A stretch of 27,735 nt of DNA from an uncultured Gammaproteobacteria bacterium (GTDB lineage: Bacteria; Pseudomonadota; Gammaproteobacteria; Pseudomonadales; Pseudohongiellaceae), in assembly GCA_937898685.1 (NCBI GenBank), contig CALEJT010000070.1, positions 1 through 27,735 of the forward strand. Reading direction: 5' to 3'. Made by a program: the position numbers and the translations under genes. Positions 6,464 through 13,395 of the stretch are shown piece by piece. Within the stretch, counting starts at the first letter, position 1. Each line of letters starts with the position of its first letter. The notes below the pieces were generated by a model. The model was not told the origin of the DNA, made no database searches, and saw only the letters and a program-made list of their open reading frames with translations.

Positions 6464-8836
6464 TTACCTTAGTTCCGCATTAAATTTGGCTTGTAGAGCC
6501 TTGATACAGCTATCAATTATCGGGTTAATTTCGAGGTCGGTAAGGGTGCGCGAACTGTGCTGAAACGTCAAGCCCAAAGCCAAGCTTTTTTTATCTTTTT
6601 CAATGTTTTGACCTTCGTAGAGGTCGAACAGAACCAGCTCCTTCAGCTCCGCCCCGGCGACGCTACGCAGCTCTGCCTCGACTGCACTGACCGGAATGCT
6701 CTTGTCCAGCACGAAGGCCAGGTCGCGACGAACCGAGGGGAAGCGCGACAGCTCTGCCGCTACCGGGATCACACTCTCGCGCAGCAGCGCGAAGTCGAGC
6801 TCCATCAGGTAGACCTTGCCCGGGATATCGAAGGCCTGAGCCAGGCTCGGATGCAATGCTCCGATCCAGCCCACGACTTCCTCTCCACGCAGGATGCGCG
6901 CGCTCTGGCCCGGCTGCAGCGCCGGATGCTCGGCGGCTTCGAAGCGGAAGGACTCGGGCGTATGCGTCAGTCCGAGAATGGCCTCGACATCACCCTTGAG
7001 ATCAAAGAAGTCCACCGGGCGTTCGGGAGCGCCCCACTGCTCTTGGAGCAGCGAGCCCCAAACCAGAGAAGCCACTTTAAATTTCTGCTCTAATTTATTG
7101 TTTTTATTTACAAAAGACAAACCGGTTTCAAAAATGCGGCAACGTTCCTGCTGACGGTTCTGATTGTGCTTCAGCGTACGGATCAGCCCCGGCCAGAGGT
7201 TGCTGCGCATCACGGCCATGTCTTGGGAAATCGGGTTCGCCAGCGCTACGGGCTCGCTCACTTCGAGGGCGAGCGCGGCGTCGAGCTCGCGATCGACGAA
7301 GCTGTAGGTCACCACTTCCTGATAGCCGAGGCTCACCAGGAGGCGACGCAGCACCTTCAAATCCAGCACGCCCTGGGGACGGGGCTGGAGCGCGAGACGC
7401 GTGAGCGGAGCGCGGGCGGGCAATTTGTCATAGCCATGGACCCGGGCGAGCTCTTCGATGAGGTCGGCCTCCAGACTGACGTCGAAACGCCAGGAGGGCA
7501 CGGCATAGGTCCAGGTATTTTCGCCGGCCGCGATTTTGTCGAAGCCGAGACGGCCCAGAATGCTTTCCACCGTTGCTGCCGGCAGTTCGTAGCCGAGCAG
7601 GCTGGCGATGCGCTTGGCGCGCAGAGTGACCGGCGCCACGTGTGGCAATTTCTCTTCCGCCACCACGACCGGGCCAGCCTCTCCGCCTACGATCTGGAGC
7701 AGCAAGGCAGTAGCACGCTCCATGGCACGGGCAGGAAGATTGAAGTCGACACCACGCTCATAGCGATGCGAGGCATCCGTGTGCAGACCATAGTTGCGGG
7801 CACGGCCCGCGATCTGCACCGGGTTGAAGAAGGCGCTTTCAAGGAAGATGTGACGCGTGCTCGCGCTGACCGCGCTGTGCTTGCCGCCCATGATGCCGGC
7901 CATGGCCACGGCTTTCTCGTGGTCGGCGATCACCAAGGTGTCGGCATTGAGGCTCACTTCCTTGCCGTCGAGCAGAGTCAGTTTCTCGCCCTGCTCCGCC
8001 AGGCGAACGCGGATACCGCCTTTCAGCTTCTCGAAATCGAAGGCGTGCATGGGCTGCCCCAGCTCGAGCAGCACATAGTTCGTGACGTCGACGACGGGAT
8101 CGATGCTGCGCAGGCCGGCGCGGCGCAGTTTCTCCTGCATCCAGAGCGGCGTTTCGACGTTCTGGTTGATGTTGCGGATCACGCGGCCCAGATAACGCGG
8201 GCAACCTTCCGGATGTACCAGTTCGACGCTCAGCTTTTCCTGATGTACGGCCGGCACTTCATCGATGCGTGGCGCCTGCACGGGGGCTTCTGTGAGCGCA
8301 CCGAGTTCGCGGGCGAGACCGGCGATGCTGAGGCAGTCACCACGGTTCGGCGTGAGGTCGATTTCAATCAGGGTATCGTCGAGCCCGAGGTATTCGCGCA
8401 CATTGACACCAACGGGGGCATCGGGCGGCAGCTCGAGCAGACCATCGGCGCTTTCCACCATGCCGAGCTCGGCAGCGGAACAGAGCATGCCGAAGGATTC
8501 GACACCACGCAGTTTGGCTTTCTTGATCTTGAAGTCGTCACCGAGTTCAGCACCGATACGGGCAAAGGGCACTTTCAAGCCGGTACGCACGTTGGCGGCA
8601 CCGCACACGACCTGATGTGTGGCGACACCGTCGTTGACCTGACACAGGCTGAGCTTGTCGGCATTCGGATGCTGCTCGCAGCTGACGACCTCGGCCACCA
8701 CGATGTCCGTGAAGGGACCCGCAGCAGGTTCGGTGCTGTCGACCTCGAGGCCCGCCATCGTCAGGCGCTCCACGAGCTCTTGTGTGTTCAAGGGGGGATT
8801 GACCCACTCGCGCAACCAGCGCTCACTGATCTTCAT
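6464..8836 (-). CDS. pheT: Phenylalanyl-tRNA synthetase beta subunit
   Basis: The 790-residue protein is close to the usual 795 of gammaproteobacteria. The order is an N-terminal segment (MKISERWLREWV), an EMAP-like tRNA-binding OB domain around residues 40-150 (EQHPNADKLSLCQVN), the B3/B4 editing domain around 210-390, B5 around 400-470, a catalytic-like core, and a C-terminal anticodon-binding FDX-ACB fold (SRFPSVRRDLAFVLD). With PheS it forms the (alpha-beta)2 enzyme charging tRNA-Phe; this subunit binds tRNA and edits Tyr-tRNA-Phe. The start lies 10 bases after pheS with AAGGG 8 bases ahead. Confidence 0.98.
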   Translation of the reverse strand: MKISERWLREWVNPPLNTQELVERLTMAGLEVDSTEPAAGPFTDIVVAEVVSCEQHPNADKLSLCQVNDGVATHQVVCGAANVRTGLKVPFARIGAELGDDFKIKKAKLRGVESFGMLCSAAELGMVESADGLLELPPDAPVGVNVREYLGLDDTLIEIDLTPNRGDCLSIAGLARELGALTEAPVQAPRIDEVPAVHQEKLSVELVHPEGCPRYLGRVIRNINQNVETPLWMQEKLRRAGLRSIDPVVDVTNYVLLELGQPMHAFDFEKLKGGIRVRLAEQGEKLTLLDGKEVSLNADTLVIADHEKAVAMAGIMGGKHSAVSASTRHIFLESAFFNPVQIAGRARNYGLHTDASHRYERGVDFNLPARAMERATALLLQIVGGEAGPVVVAEEKLPHVAPVTLRAKRIASLLGYELPAATVESILGRLGFDKIAAGENTWTYAVPSWRFDVSLEADLIEELARVHGYDKLPARAPLTRLALQPRPQGVLDLKVLRRLLVSLGYQEVVTYSFVDRELDAALALEVSEPVALANPISQDMAVMRSNLWPGLIRTLKHNQNRQQERCRIFETGLSFVNKNNKLEQKFKVASLVWGSLLQEQWGAPERPVDFFDLKGDVEAILGLTHTPESFRFEAAEHPALQPGQSARILRGEEVVGWIGALHPSLAQAFDIPGKVYLMELDFALLRESVIPVAAELSRFPSVRRDLAFVLDKSIPVSAVEAELRSVAGAELKELVLFDLYEGQNIEKDKKSLALGLTFQHSSRTLTDLEINPIIDSCIKALQAKFNAELR

Positions 8837-8846
8837 CGCTACGCCC

Positions 8847-9863
8847 TTAGTGGAACTGTTTCAGGAAGCGCAAGTCGTTGTCGAACAACAGGCGCAGATC
8901 CTTGATCTGGTGACGCAGCATGGTGAGGCGATCCACGCCCATGCCGAACGCGAAGCCGGTATAGACCTCTGGGTCGATATTCGAATAGGCCAGTACCTTC
9001 GGGTGCACCATGCCGCAGCCCATCACTTCCAGCCAGCCGGTCTGGCTGCATACGCGACAACCTGCCCCGCGGCATGACACGCATTGCACGTCCACTTCGG
9101 CCGAAGGTTCGGTGAAGGGGAAATAGGACGGACGGAACCGCACCGCCAGATCAGCCTCGAAGAACACCTTGAGGAAGTCGGCGATCAGCCCCTTTAGATC
9201 CGCGAAACTGACGTCGGTGTCCACCACCAGGCCTTCGACCTGATGGAACATCGGGGTGTGCGTCATGTCGGAATCGCAGCGGTAGACGCGGCCTGGACAG
9301 ATGATGCGAATCGGTGGTTTCGTGGTTTCCATCACCCGCACCTGCACGGTGGAGGTATGGGTACGCAACAAGGTGTTGGCGTTGAAATAGAAAGTGTCGT
9401 GCATGCCGCGCGCAGGATGGTGCGCCGGCATGTTGAGCGCTTCGAAGTTGTGATAGTCGTCTTCGATTTCCGGACCTTCAACCACCGAGAAGCCCACGGA
9501 AGTGAAGATGCTTTCCATGCGCTCGATGGTAGCAGTGACCGGATGGAGTCCCCCGCTGCTCTGACGGCGGCCAGGCAAGGTGACGTCGATGCGCTCGCTC
9601 GCGAGTTGGCGCGCAGCGGCTTCGTTGTCCAATTCTTCCTTGCGTGCAGCAAGTGCGCTCTGCACCTGCTCCTTGGCGGCATTGATACGGGCGCCGGCGG
9701 CGGGACGTTCTTCGGGAGGCAACGTTCCGAGCGTTTTCAACTGCTCGGTCAACACACCTTTCTTTCCCAGATACTGCACACGCAACTGCTCCAGTTCCGC
9801 ACCGGAAGTAGCATTGGCCACCGCTGCGAGCGCGGCTTCGGTCAGTTGTTGCAGAGTATCCAT
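8847..9863 (-). CDS. pheS: Phenylalanyl-tRNA synthetase alpha subunit
   Basis: The 338-residue protein has an N-terminal coiled-coil tRNA arm (residues 1-90) and then a class II aminoacyl-tRNA synthetase core. Motif 2 is near RIICPGRVYRCDSDMTHTPMFHQ, followed by SYFPFTEPSAEVDVQC, and motif 3 is near GFAFGMGVDRLTML. A Cys-rich insert (CVSCRGAGCRVC) before WLEVMGCGM is the form seen in pseudomonad-like PheS and may bind zinc. It forms phenylalanyl-adenylate and, with PheT, charges tRNA-Phe. It follows rplT after a 67-base gap that holds a large hairpin. Confidence 0.98.
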   Translation of the reverse strand: MDTLQQLTEAALAAVANATSGAELEQLRVQYLGKKGVLTEQLKTLGTLPPEERPAAGARINAAKEQVQSALAARKEELDNEAAARQLASERIDVTLPGRRQSSGGLHPVTATIERMESIFTSVGFSVVEGPEIEDDYHNFEALNMPAHHPARGMHDTFYFNANTLLRTHTSTVQVRVMETTKPPIRIICPGRVYRCDSDMTHTPMFHQVEGLVVDTDVSFADLKGLIADFLKVFFEADLAVRFRPSYFPFTEPSAEVDVQCVSCRGAGCRVCSQTGWLEVMGCGMVHPKVLAYSNIDPEVYTGFAFGMGVDRLTMLRHQIKDLRLLFDNDLRFLKQFH

Positions 9864-9882
9864 GAATTCTGTGTAGCGAGAC

Positions 9883-9920
9883 CGCCACCAGCACTACCAA
9901 GAAGATAGCCGCTGGTGGCG
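9883..9920 (-). promoter_or_regulatory. Large hairpin in the rplT-pheS gap
   Basis: Perfect 10-base arms, CGCCACCAGC and GCTGGTGGCG on the minus strand, enclose an inner CTATC/GGTAG stem and a TTCTT loop. It sits where Escherichia coli has the pheM leader peptide and attenuator. No T-run follows, and I see no upstream short frame rich in Phe codons. RNA processing, or control by another route, fits better than classical Phe attenuation. Confidence 0.6.
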
Positions 9921-9930
9921 AACTTCAGGT

Positions 9931-10287
9931 TCAGGCCAACGCGGCCTTGGCTTTCTCTACGAGTGCAGCGAAAGCGTCCTTGTCGTGAACGGCGAGATCA
10001 GCCAGTACGCGACGATCCAGCTCGATGCTTGCTTTCTTCAGGCCGGCGATGAGACGGCTGTAGGAAATGTTGTGCACGCGAGCCTGTGCGTTGATACGGG
10101 TGATCCACAGAGCGCGGAATACGCGCTTTTTGGCCTTACGGTCGCGGTAGGCGTACTGACCGGCTTTGGTCACCGCCTGCTTGGCAACGCGCAGGATGCG
10201 GCTGCGGAAGTTGTAATAACCTTTCGCTGCCTTGAGGATTTTCTTGTGACGACGGCGTGCGGTGACGCCACGTTTTACTCGTGCCAT
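9931..10287 (-). CDS. rplT: 50S ribosomal protein L20
   Basis: The 118-residue, very basic protein matches L20 from end to end. It has MARVKRGVTARRRHKKILK, then GYYNFRSR, the RALWITRINAQAR segment and HNISYSRLIAGLKK. L20 is an early 23S rRNA assembly protein. In Escherichia coli it also represses its own operon by binding the rpmI leader mRNA. It starts 16 bases after rpmI. Confidence 0.98.
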   Translation of the reverse strand: MARVKRGVTARRRHKKILKAAKGYYNFRSRILRVAKQAVTKAGQYAYRDRKAKKRVFRALWITRINAQARVHNISYSRLIAGLKKASIELDRRVLADLAVHDKDAFAALVEKAKAALA

Positions 10288-10303
10288 GGGTTCAAATCCT
10301 CAC

Positions 10304-10498
10304 TCAGTCCATACGGAACATGTGCTTGACGCGACCCATATCCGACTTGTCGATAGCCGAGGTGCCGCGCAGCTGACGTTTACGCTTGGTGGTCATCTTG
10401 GTGAGGATGTGGCTTTTGAACGCGCTCTTGCGTTTGAAGCCGGATCCCGTCTTCTTGAAGCGCTTGGAAGCGCCACTGTGTACTTTCGCCTTAGGCAT
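10304..10498 (-). CDS. rpmI: 50S ribosomal protein L35
   Basis: This 64-residue basic protein starts MPKAKVHSGASKRFKKTGSG and ends KHMFRMD, the full L35 pattern. The ATG at 10498 was chosen because MPKxK is the conserved N-terminus and GGAG lies 7 bases ahead. An upstream ATG at 10513 would add five residues and lacks a better site. It lies between a structured leader and rplT. Confidence 0.97.
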   Translation of the reverse strand: MPKAKVHSGASKRFKKTGSGFKRKSAFKSHILTKMTTKRKRQLRGTSAIDKSDMGRVKHMFRMD

Positions 10499-10622
10499 TG
10501 TCGTACTCCGCATTTGGAATGGTTTCTACGTAAACCATTCGAATTTATGAACAGTAAAAGCCACCACTCCCACTCTTAGCGGGTCCGTTGAACGACACGG
10601 TAAGAGAATGCGGTGGGGCTGT
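10499..10622 (-). promoter_or_regulatory. infC-rpmI structured leader, candidate L20 autoregulatory site
   Basis: Two hairpins fill this 124-base gap. The one nearest rpmI (10517-10540) has perfect 9-base arms, GAATGGTTT and AAACCATTC, with a 6-base loop. It ends 18 bases before the rpmI ATG, close to the ribosome site. The distal one (10561-10616) is longer and broken, with paired blocks CCACC/GGTGG, CTCTTA/TAAGAG and CCGT/ACGG, followed on the minus strand by CTTTT. In Escherichia coli, L20 binds structures here to repress rpmI-rplT. Assignment by position is inference. Confidence 0.6.
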
Positions 10623-11159
10623 TTACTTTTTCTTCTTGCCGGGGGCCAGCACCATGGTCAGCTGTCGGCCTTCCATTTTCGCGTCCTGCTCTACTGTTCC
10701 GTACTCTGCGAGGTCTTCCTTCAACCTCTGCAACAGTTCGGCCCCGATCTCTTGATGGGCGAGCTCACGGCCACGGAAACGCAGGGTTACCTTGGCCTTG
10801 TCCCCATCGGTAAGGAAACGGATCAGGTTGCGTAGTTTTACCTGATAGTCCCCTTCCTCCGTCCCTGGACGAAACTTCATTTCTTTGATCTGGACGACTT
10901 TCTGCTTCTTGCGGTTGGCGGCGCGTTGCTTCTTCAGTTCGAAGACGTGCTTGCCATAGTCCATCACCTTGCAAACCGGTGGGTTGGCTTCGGGAGAAAT
11001 CAGCACCAGGTCCAATCTGGCCGCGCGAGCAGTCTCCAACGCCTCGTCGATCGTAACGATACCCTTCTGAGTACCATCATCCAGGATCAGCCGCACGGGA
11101 CTGAAGGTGATTTCCTCATTGACCGGTGTACGTTTGTGCTTGCCGTCTTCCCGCTTAAT
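10623..11159 (-). CDS. infC: Translation initiation factor IF-3 with AUU start
   Basis: The 178-residue protein starts at ATT (11159-11157), giving MKREDGKHKRTPVNEEITF and then the N-domain. GGAG lies 8 bases ahead. The first GTG in frame (11096) would remove 21 residues, including the conserved NEEI segment, so it is not the start. The C-domain contains QIKEMKFRPGTEEGDYQVK and KVTLRFRGRE, both diagnostic of IF3. IF3 binds the 30S subunit, rejects non-canonical start codons and so represses its own AUU-started mRNA; that loop is established in Escherichia coli. It follows thrS by 39 bases. Confidence 0.97.
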   Translation of the reverse strand: MKREDGKHKRTPVNEEITFSPVRLILDDGTQKGIVTIDEALETARAARLDLVLISPEANPPVCKVMDYGKHVFELKKQRAANRKKQKVVQIKEMKFRPGTEEGDYQVKLRNLIRFLTDGDKAKVTLRFRGRELAHQEIGAELLQRLKEDLAEYGTVEQDAKMEGRQLTMVLAPGKKKK

Positions 11160-11198
11160 AGTCGTAACTCCAGATAGTTGAATTTGGTTCTATGTGGC

Positions 11199-13118
11199 TT
11201 AGGCGCTGATGCGTCCGAGCCGTGCCACGTCGTCCTGCAACAGCTGCTCCAACTCGGCGAGAGTGAGCACGCCCAGATCTTTGCCGGTACGATCGCGGAC
11301 CGCCACCGTTCCAGCTTCCACTTCTTTATCGCCTGCTACGAGCAGGTATGGGACGCGCTGAATCGTGTGTTCGCGGATTTTAAAGCCGATTTTTTCGTTT
11401 CTCAAGTCAGCTTCCACACGGAAGCCCTTGTTTTTCAATGAGTTGACGACATGCTGGCAGTACTCGGCCTGGCGGTCGGTGATGTTCATGACCACCACCT
11501 GGACCGGCGCCAACCAAGTGGGGAACGAACCTTCATAGTGTTCGATCAGGATGCCGATGAAACGCTCGAAGGAACCGAAGATGGCGCGATGCAGCATCAC
11601 CGGCGTCTTGCGTGTATTGTCTTCGTCCACATATTCGGCACCGAGACGACCCGGCATCGAGAAATCCACCTGGATCGTGCCGCACTGACGCGGACGCCCC
11701 ATGCAGTCTTTCAACGTGAATTCGATCTTCGGTCCGTAGAACGCACCCTCACCCGGCTGCAGGTCCCACGGCTTGCCCGTGTTGTTGAGCGCAGTTTCCA
11801 GCGCTTTTTCCGCTTCGTCCCAGATTTCGTCGGAACCGACGCGGTTCGCAGGTCGCGTGGACAGTTTCAGCGTGACGTCGGTGAAGCCGAAGTCGGCGTA
11901 GACCTTCTCCACTAGCGCGATGAATTTCGATACTTCGGACTGAATGTCTTCCGGCGCGCAGAAGATGTGCGCATCGTCCTGCGTGAAGCTACGCACGCGC
12001 ATCAAACCATGCATGCTGCCCGAGGGCTCATAGCGGTGACACGCACCGAACTCGGCAAGGCGCAGCGGCAGATCGCGATAGCTCTTCAAGCCCTGGTTGA
12101 ACACCTGCACGTGGCAGGGGCAGTTCATCGGCTTGATCGCATACATGCGGTTGTCGGACTCGACACTGAACATCTCGTCCTTGAACTTCGCGGCGTGGCC
12201 GGACTTTTCCCACAGCGAGTAATCGACGAGCTGCGGCGTATTGATTTCCTGGTAGCCATTCTGCTGCCAGATTTCCTGCATGTAGCGCTTGATGATCTGG
12301 TAGATGGTCCAGCCTTTCGGGTGCCAGAACACCATGCCGGGCGCTTCTTCCTGCAGATGGAAGAGATCCAACTTCTTGCCGATCTTGCGATGGTCGCGAC
12401 GCTCGGCTTCTTCCAGCATGTGCAGGTATTCCTTGAGCGCCTTCTTGTCGCCCCAGGCCGTACCGTAGATGCGCTGCAACATCGCGTTGCGTGAATCGCC
12501 GCGCCAATAGGCACCGGCAACGGACATCAACTTGAATGCCTTGATGTGTCCGGTGGACGGCACGTGCGGACCACGACACAGATCGATGAAATCGCCCTGA
12601 CGGTAGAACGAAAGTTCTTCGTCGCCCGGAATCGATTCGATGATCTCGACTTTGTACTGCTCGCCCATCTCTTTGAACATGGCGACGGCGTCGGGGCGCG
12701 ACATGGTCGAACGCTCGACCTTGATGTCGGCTGCGGCGAGGCGCTCCATCTCTTTCTCGATGGCAGCGAGATCGTCCGAGGTGAAGGGACGTTCGTAGGC
12801 GAAGTCGTAGTAGAAGCCGTTCTCGATGACGGGACCGATCGTCACCTGCGCGCCGGGAAAAAGATTCTGCACGGCATTGGCCATCAGGTGCGCGCAAGAG
12901 TGGCGCAGCACTTCGATGCCCTCGGCGTCACGCGCCGTGATGATGGCGAGCGTCGCATCCTTGTCGAGCAGATAACTGGTATCCACCAGGCGACCGTCGA
13001 CCTTGGCTGCCAAAGCTGCTTTGGCCAAGCCAGGACCGATCGACTCGGCGACTTGATGCACAGTCAGGGGCGCTTCGTAGCTACGCGTGCTCCCATCAGG
13101 AAGCGTAATCGTGATCAT
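11199..13118 (-). CDS. thrS: Threonyl-tRNA synthetase
   Basis: The 639-residue enzyme has the usual length (642 in Escherichia coli). A TGS domain occupies residues 1-60. An editing domain follows, with HSCAH at 73-77 and later KVEIIESIPGDEELSFYRQGDFIDLCRGPH. The class II core has the zinc-binding Cys in KPMNCPCH and the FGACHRYEPSGSMHGLMRVRSFTQDDAH motif 2 region. A C-terminal anticodon-binding domain (PVQVVVMNITDRQAEY) ends the protein. It charges tRNA-Thr and removes misattached Ser. The ATG at 13118 has no strong ribosome site. In Escherichia coli ThrRS represses its own mRNA through tRNA-like leader folds; I could not see a matching structure in the leader here. Confidence 0.98.
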   Translation of the reverse strand: MITITLPDGSTRSYEAPLTVHQVAESIGPGLAKAALAAKVDGRLVDTSYLLDKDATLAIITARDAEGIEVLRHSCAHLMANAVQNLFPGAQVTIGPVIENGFYYDFAYERPFTSDDLAAIEKEMERLAAADIKVERSTMSRPDAVAMFKEMGEQYKVEIIESIPGDEELSFYRQGDFIDLCRGPHVPSTGHIKAFKLMSVAGAYWRGDSRNAMLQRIYGTAWGDKKALKEYLHMLEEAERRDHRKIGKKLDLFHLQEEAPGMVFWHPKGWTIYQIIKRYMQEIWQQNGYQEINTPQLVDYSLWEKSGHAAKFKDEMFSVESDNRMYAIKPMNCPCHVQVFNQGLKSYRDLPLRLAEFGACHRYEPSGSMHGLMRVRSFTQDDAHIFCAPEDIQSEVSKFIALVEKVYADFGFTDVTLKLSTRPANRVGSDEIWDEAEKALETALNNTGKPWDLQPGEGAFYGPKIEFTLKDCMGRPRQCGTIQVDFSMPGRLGAEYVDEDNTRKTPVMLHRAIFGSFERFIGILIEHYEGSFPTWLAPVQVVVMNITDRQAEYCQHVVNSLKNKGFRVEADLRNEKIGFKIREHTIQRVPYLLVAGDKEVEAGTVAVRDRTGKDLGVLTLAELEQLLQDDVARLGRISA

Positions 13119-13233
13119 AAGGTGCTCGGATCGTCTTTCATCCGGCCAGTGAACAGGGGCAACCCTCGAAATGTTTCGGGAGCAGGCTGAAACAGGGGGA
13201 ACTTCTGTAATCTCCGCCGGGACAAGTATCGGA

Positions 13234-13310
13234 TGGTAGGCACGACCAGATTCGAACTGGTGACCTCTTCCATGTCAAGGAAGCGCTCTAACCAACTGAG
13301 CTACGCGCCT
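13234..13310 (-). tRNA. tRNA-Val (anticodon GAC)
   Basis: The 77-base cloverleaf has acceptor AGGCGCG paired with CGTGCCT (one G-U), discriminator A and an encoded CCA. The D-stem is GCTC/GAGC. The anticodon stem CTTCC/GGAAG closes TTGACAT, so the anticodon is GAC. The T-arm is ACCAG-TTCGAAT-CTGGT. It lies 115 bases upstream of thrS on the same strand with its own promoter, so the primary transcript may run into thrS. Confidence 0.97.
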
Positions 13311-13338
13311 GTGTACATCCAACGTCAGAAGGCCGGCG

Positions 13339-13367
13339 ATTATAGTGAGGCCTTTGCAAAACCACAA
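13339..13367 (-). promoter_or_regulatory. tRNA-Val promoter
   Basis: On the minus strand, -35 TTGTGG (13367-13362) and a perfect -10 TATAAT (13344-13339) are 17 bases apart. A GC-rich CGCCGGCC follows, which is the discriminator type typical of stringently controlled stable-RNA promoters. The tRNA 5' end is about 20 bases beyond the expected start. Confidence 0.75.
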
Positions 13368-13395
13368 GGAATTCAACGCATCCGACCATAGGTTT

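Noticed and set aside
7166..8905. 579-codon open frame on the plus strand
   Set aside because: It lies opposite pheT, which is unmistakable. The translation resembles no protein.
9864..9930. pheM-like leader peptide
   Set aside because: No short frame with a run of Phe codons was found before pheS.
13119..13233. Possible tRNA-Thr-like operator or T-box in the thrS leader
   Set aside because: Only a weak GTTTC/GAAAC stem is visible. There is no anticodon-like loop pair and no T-box motif.
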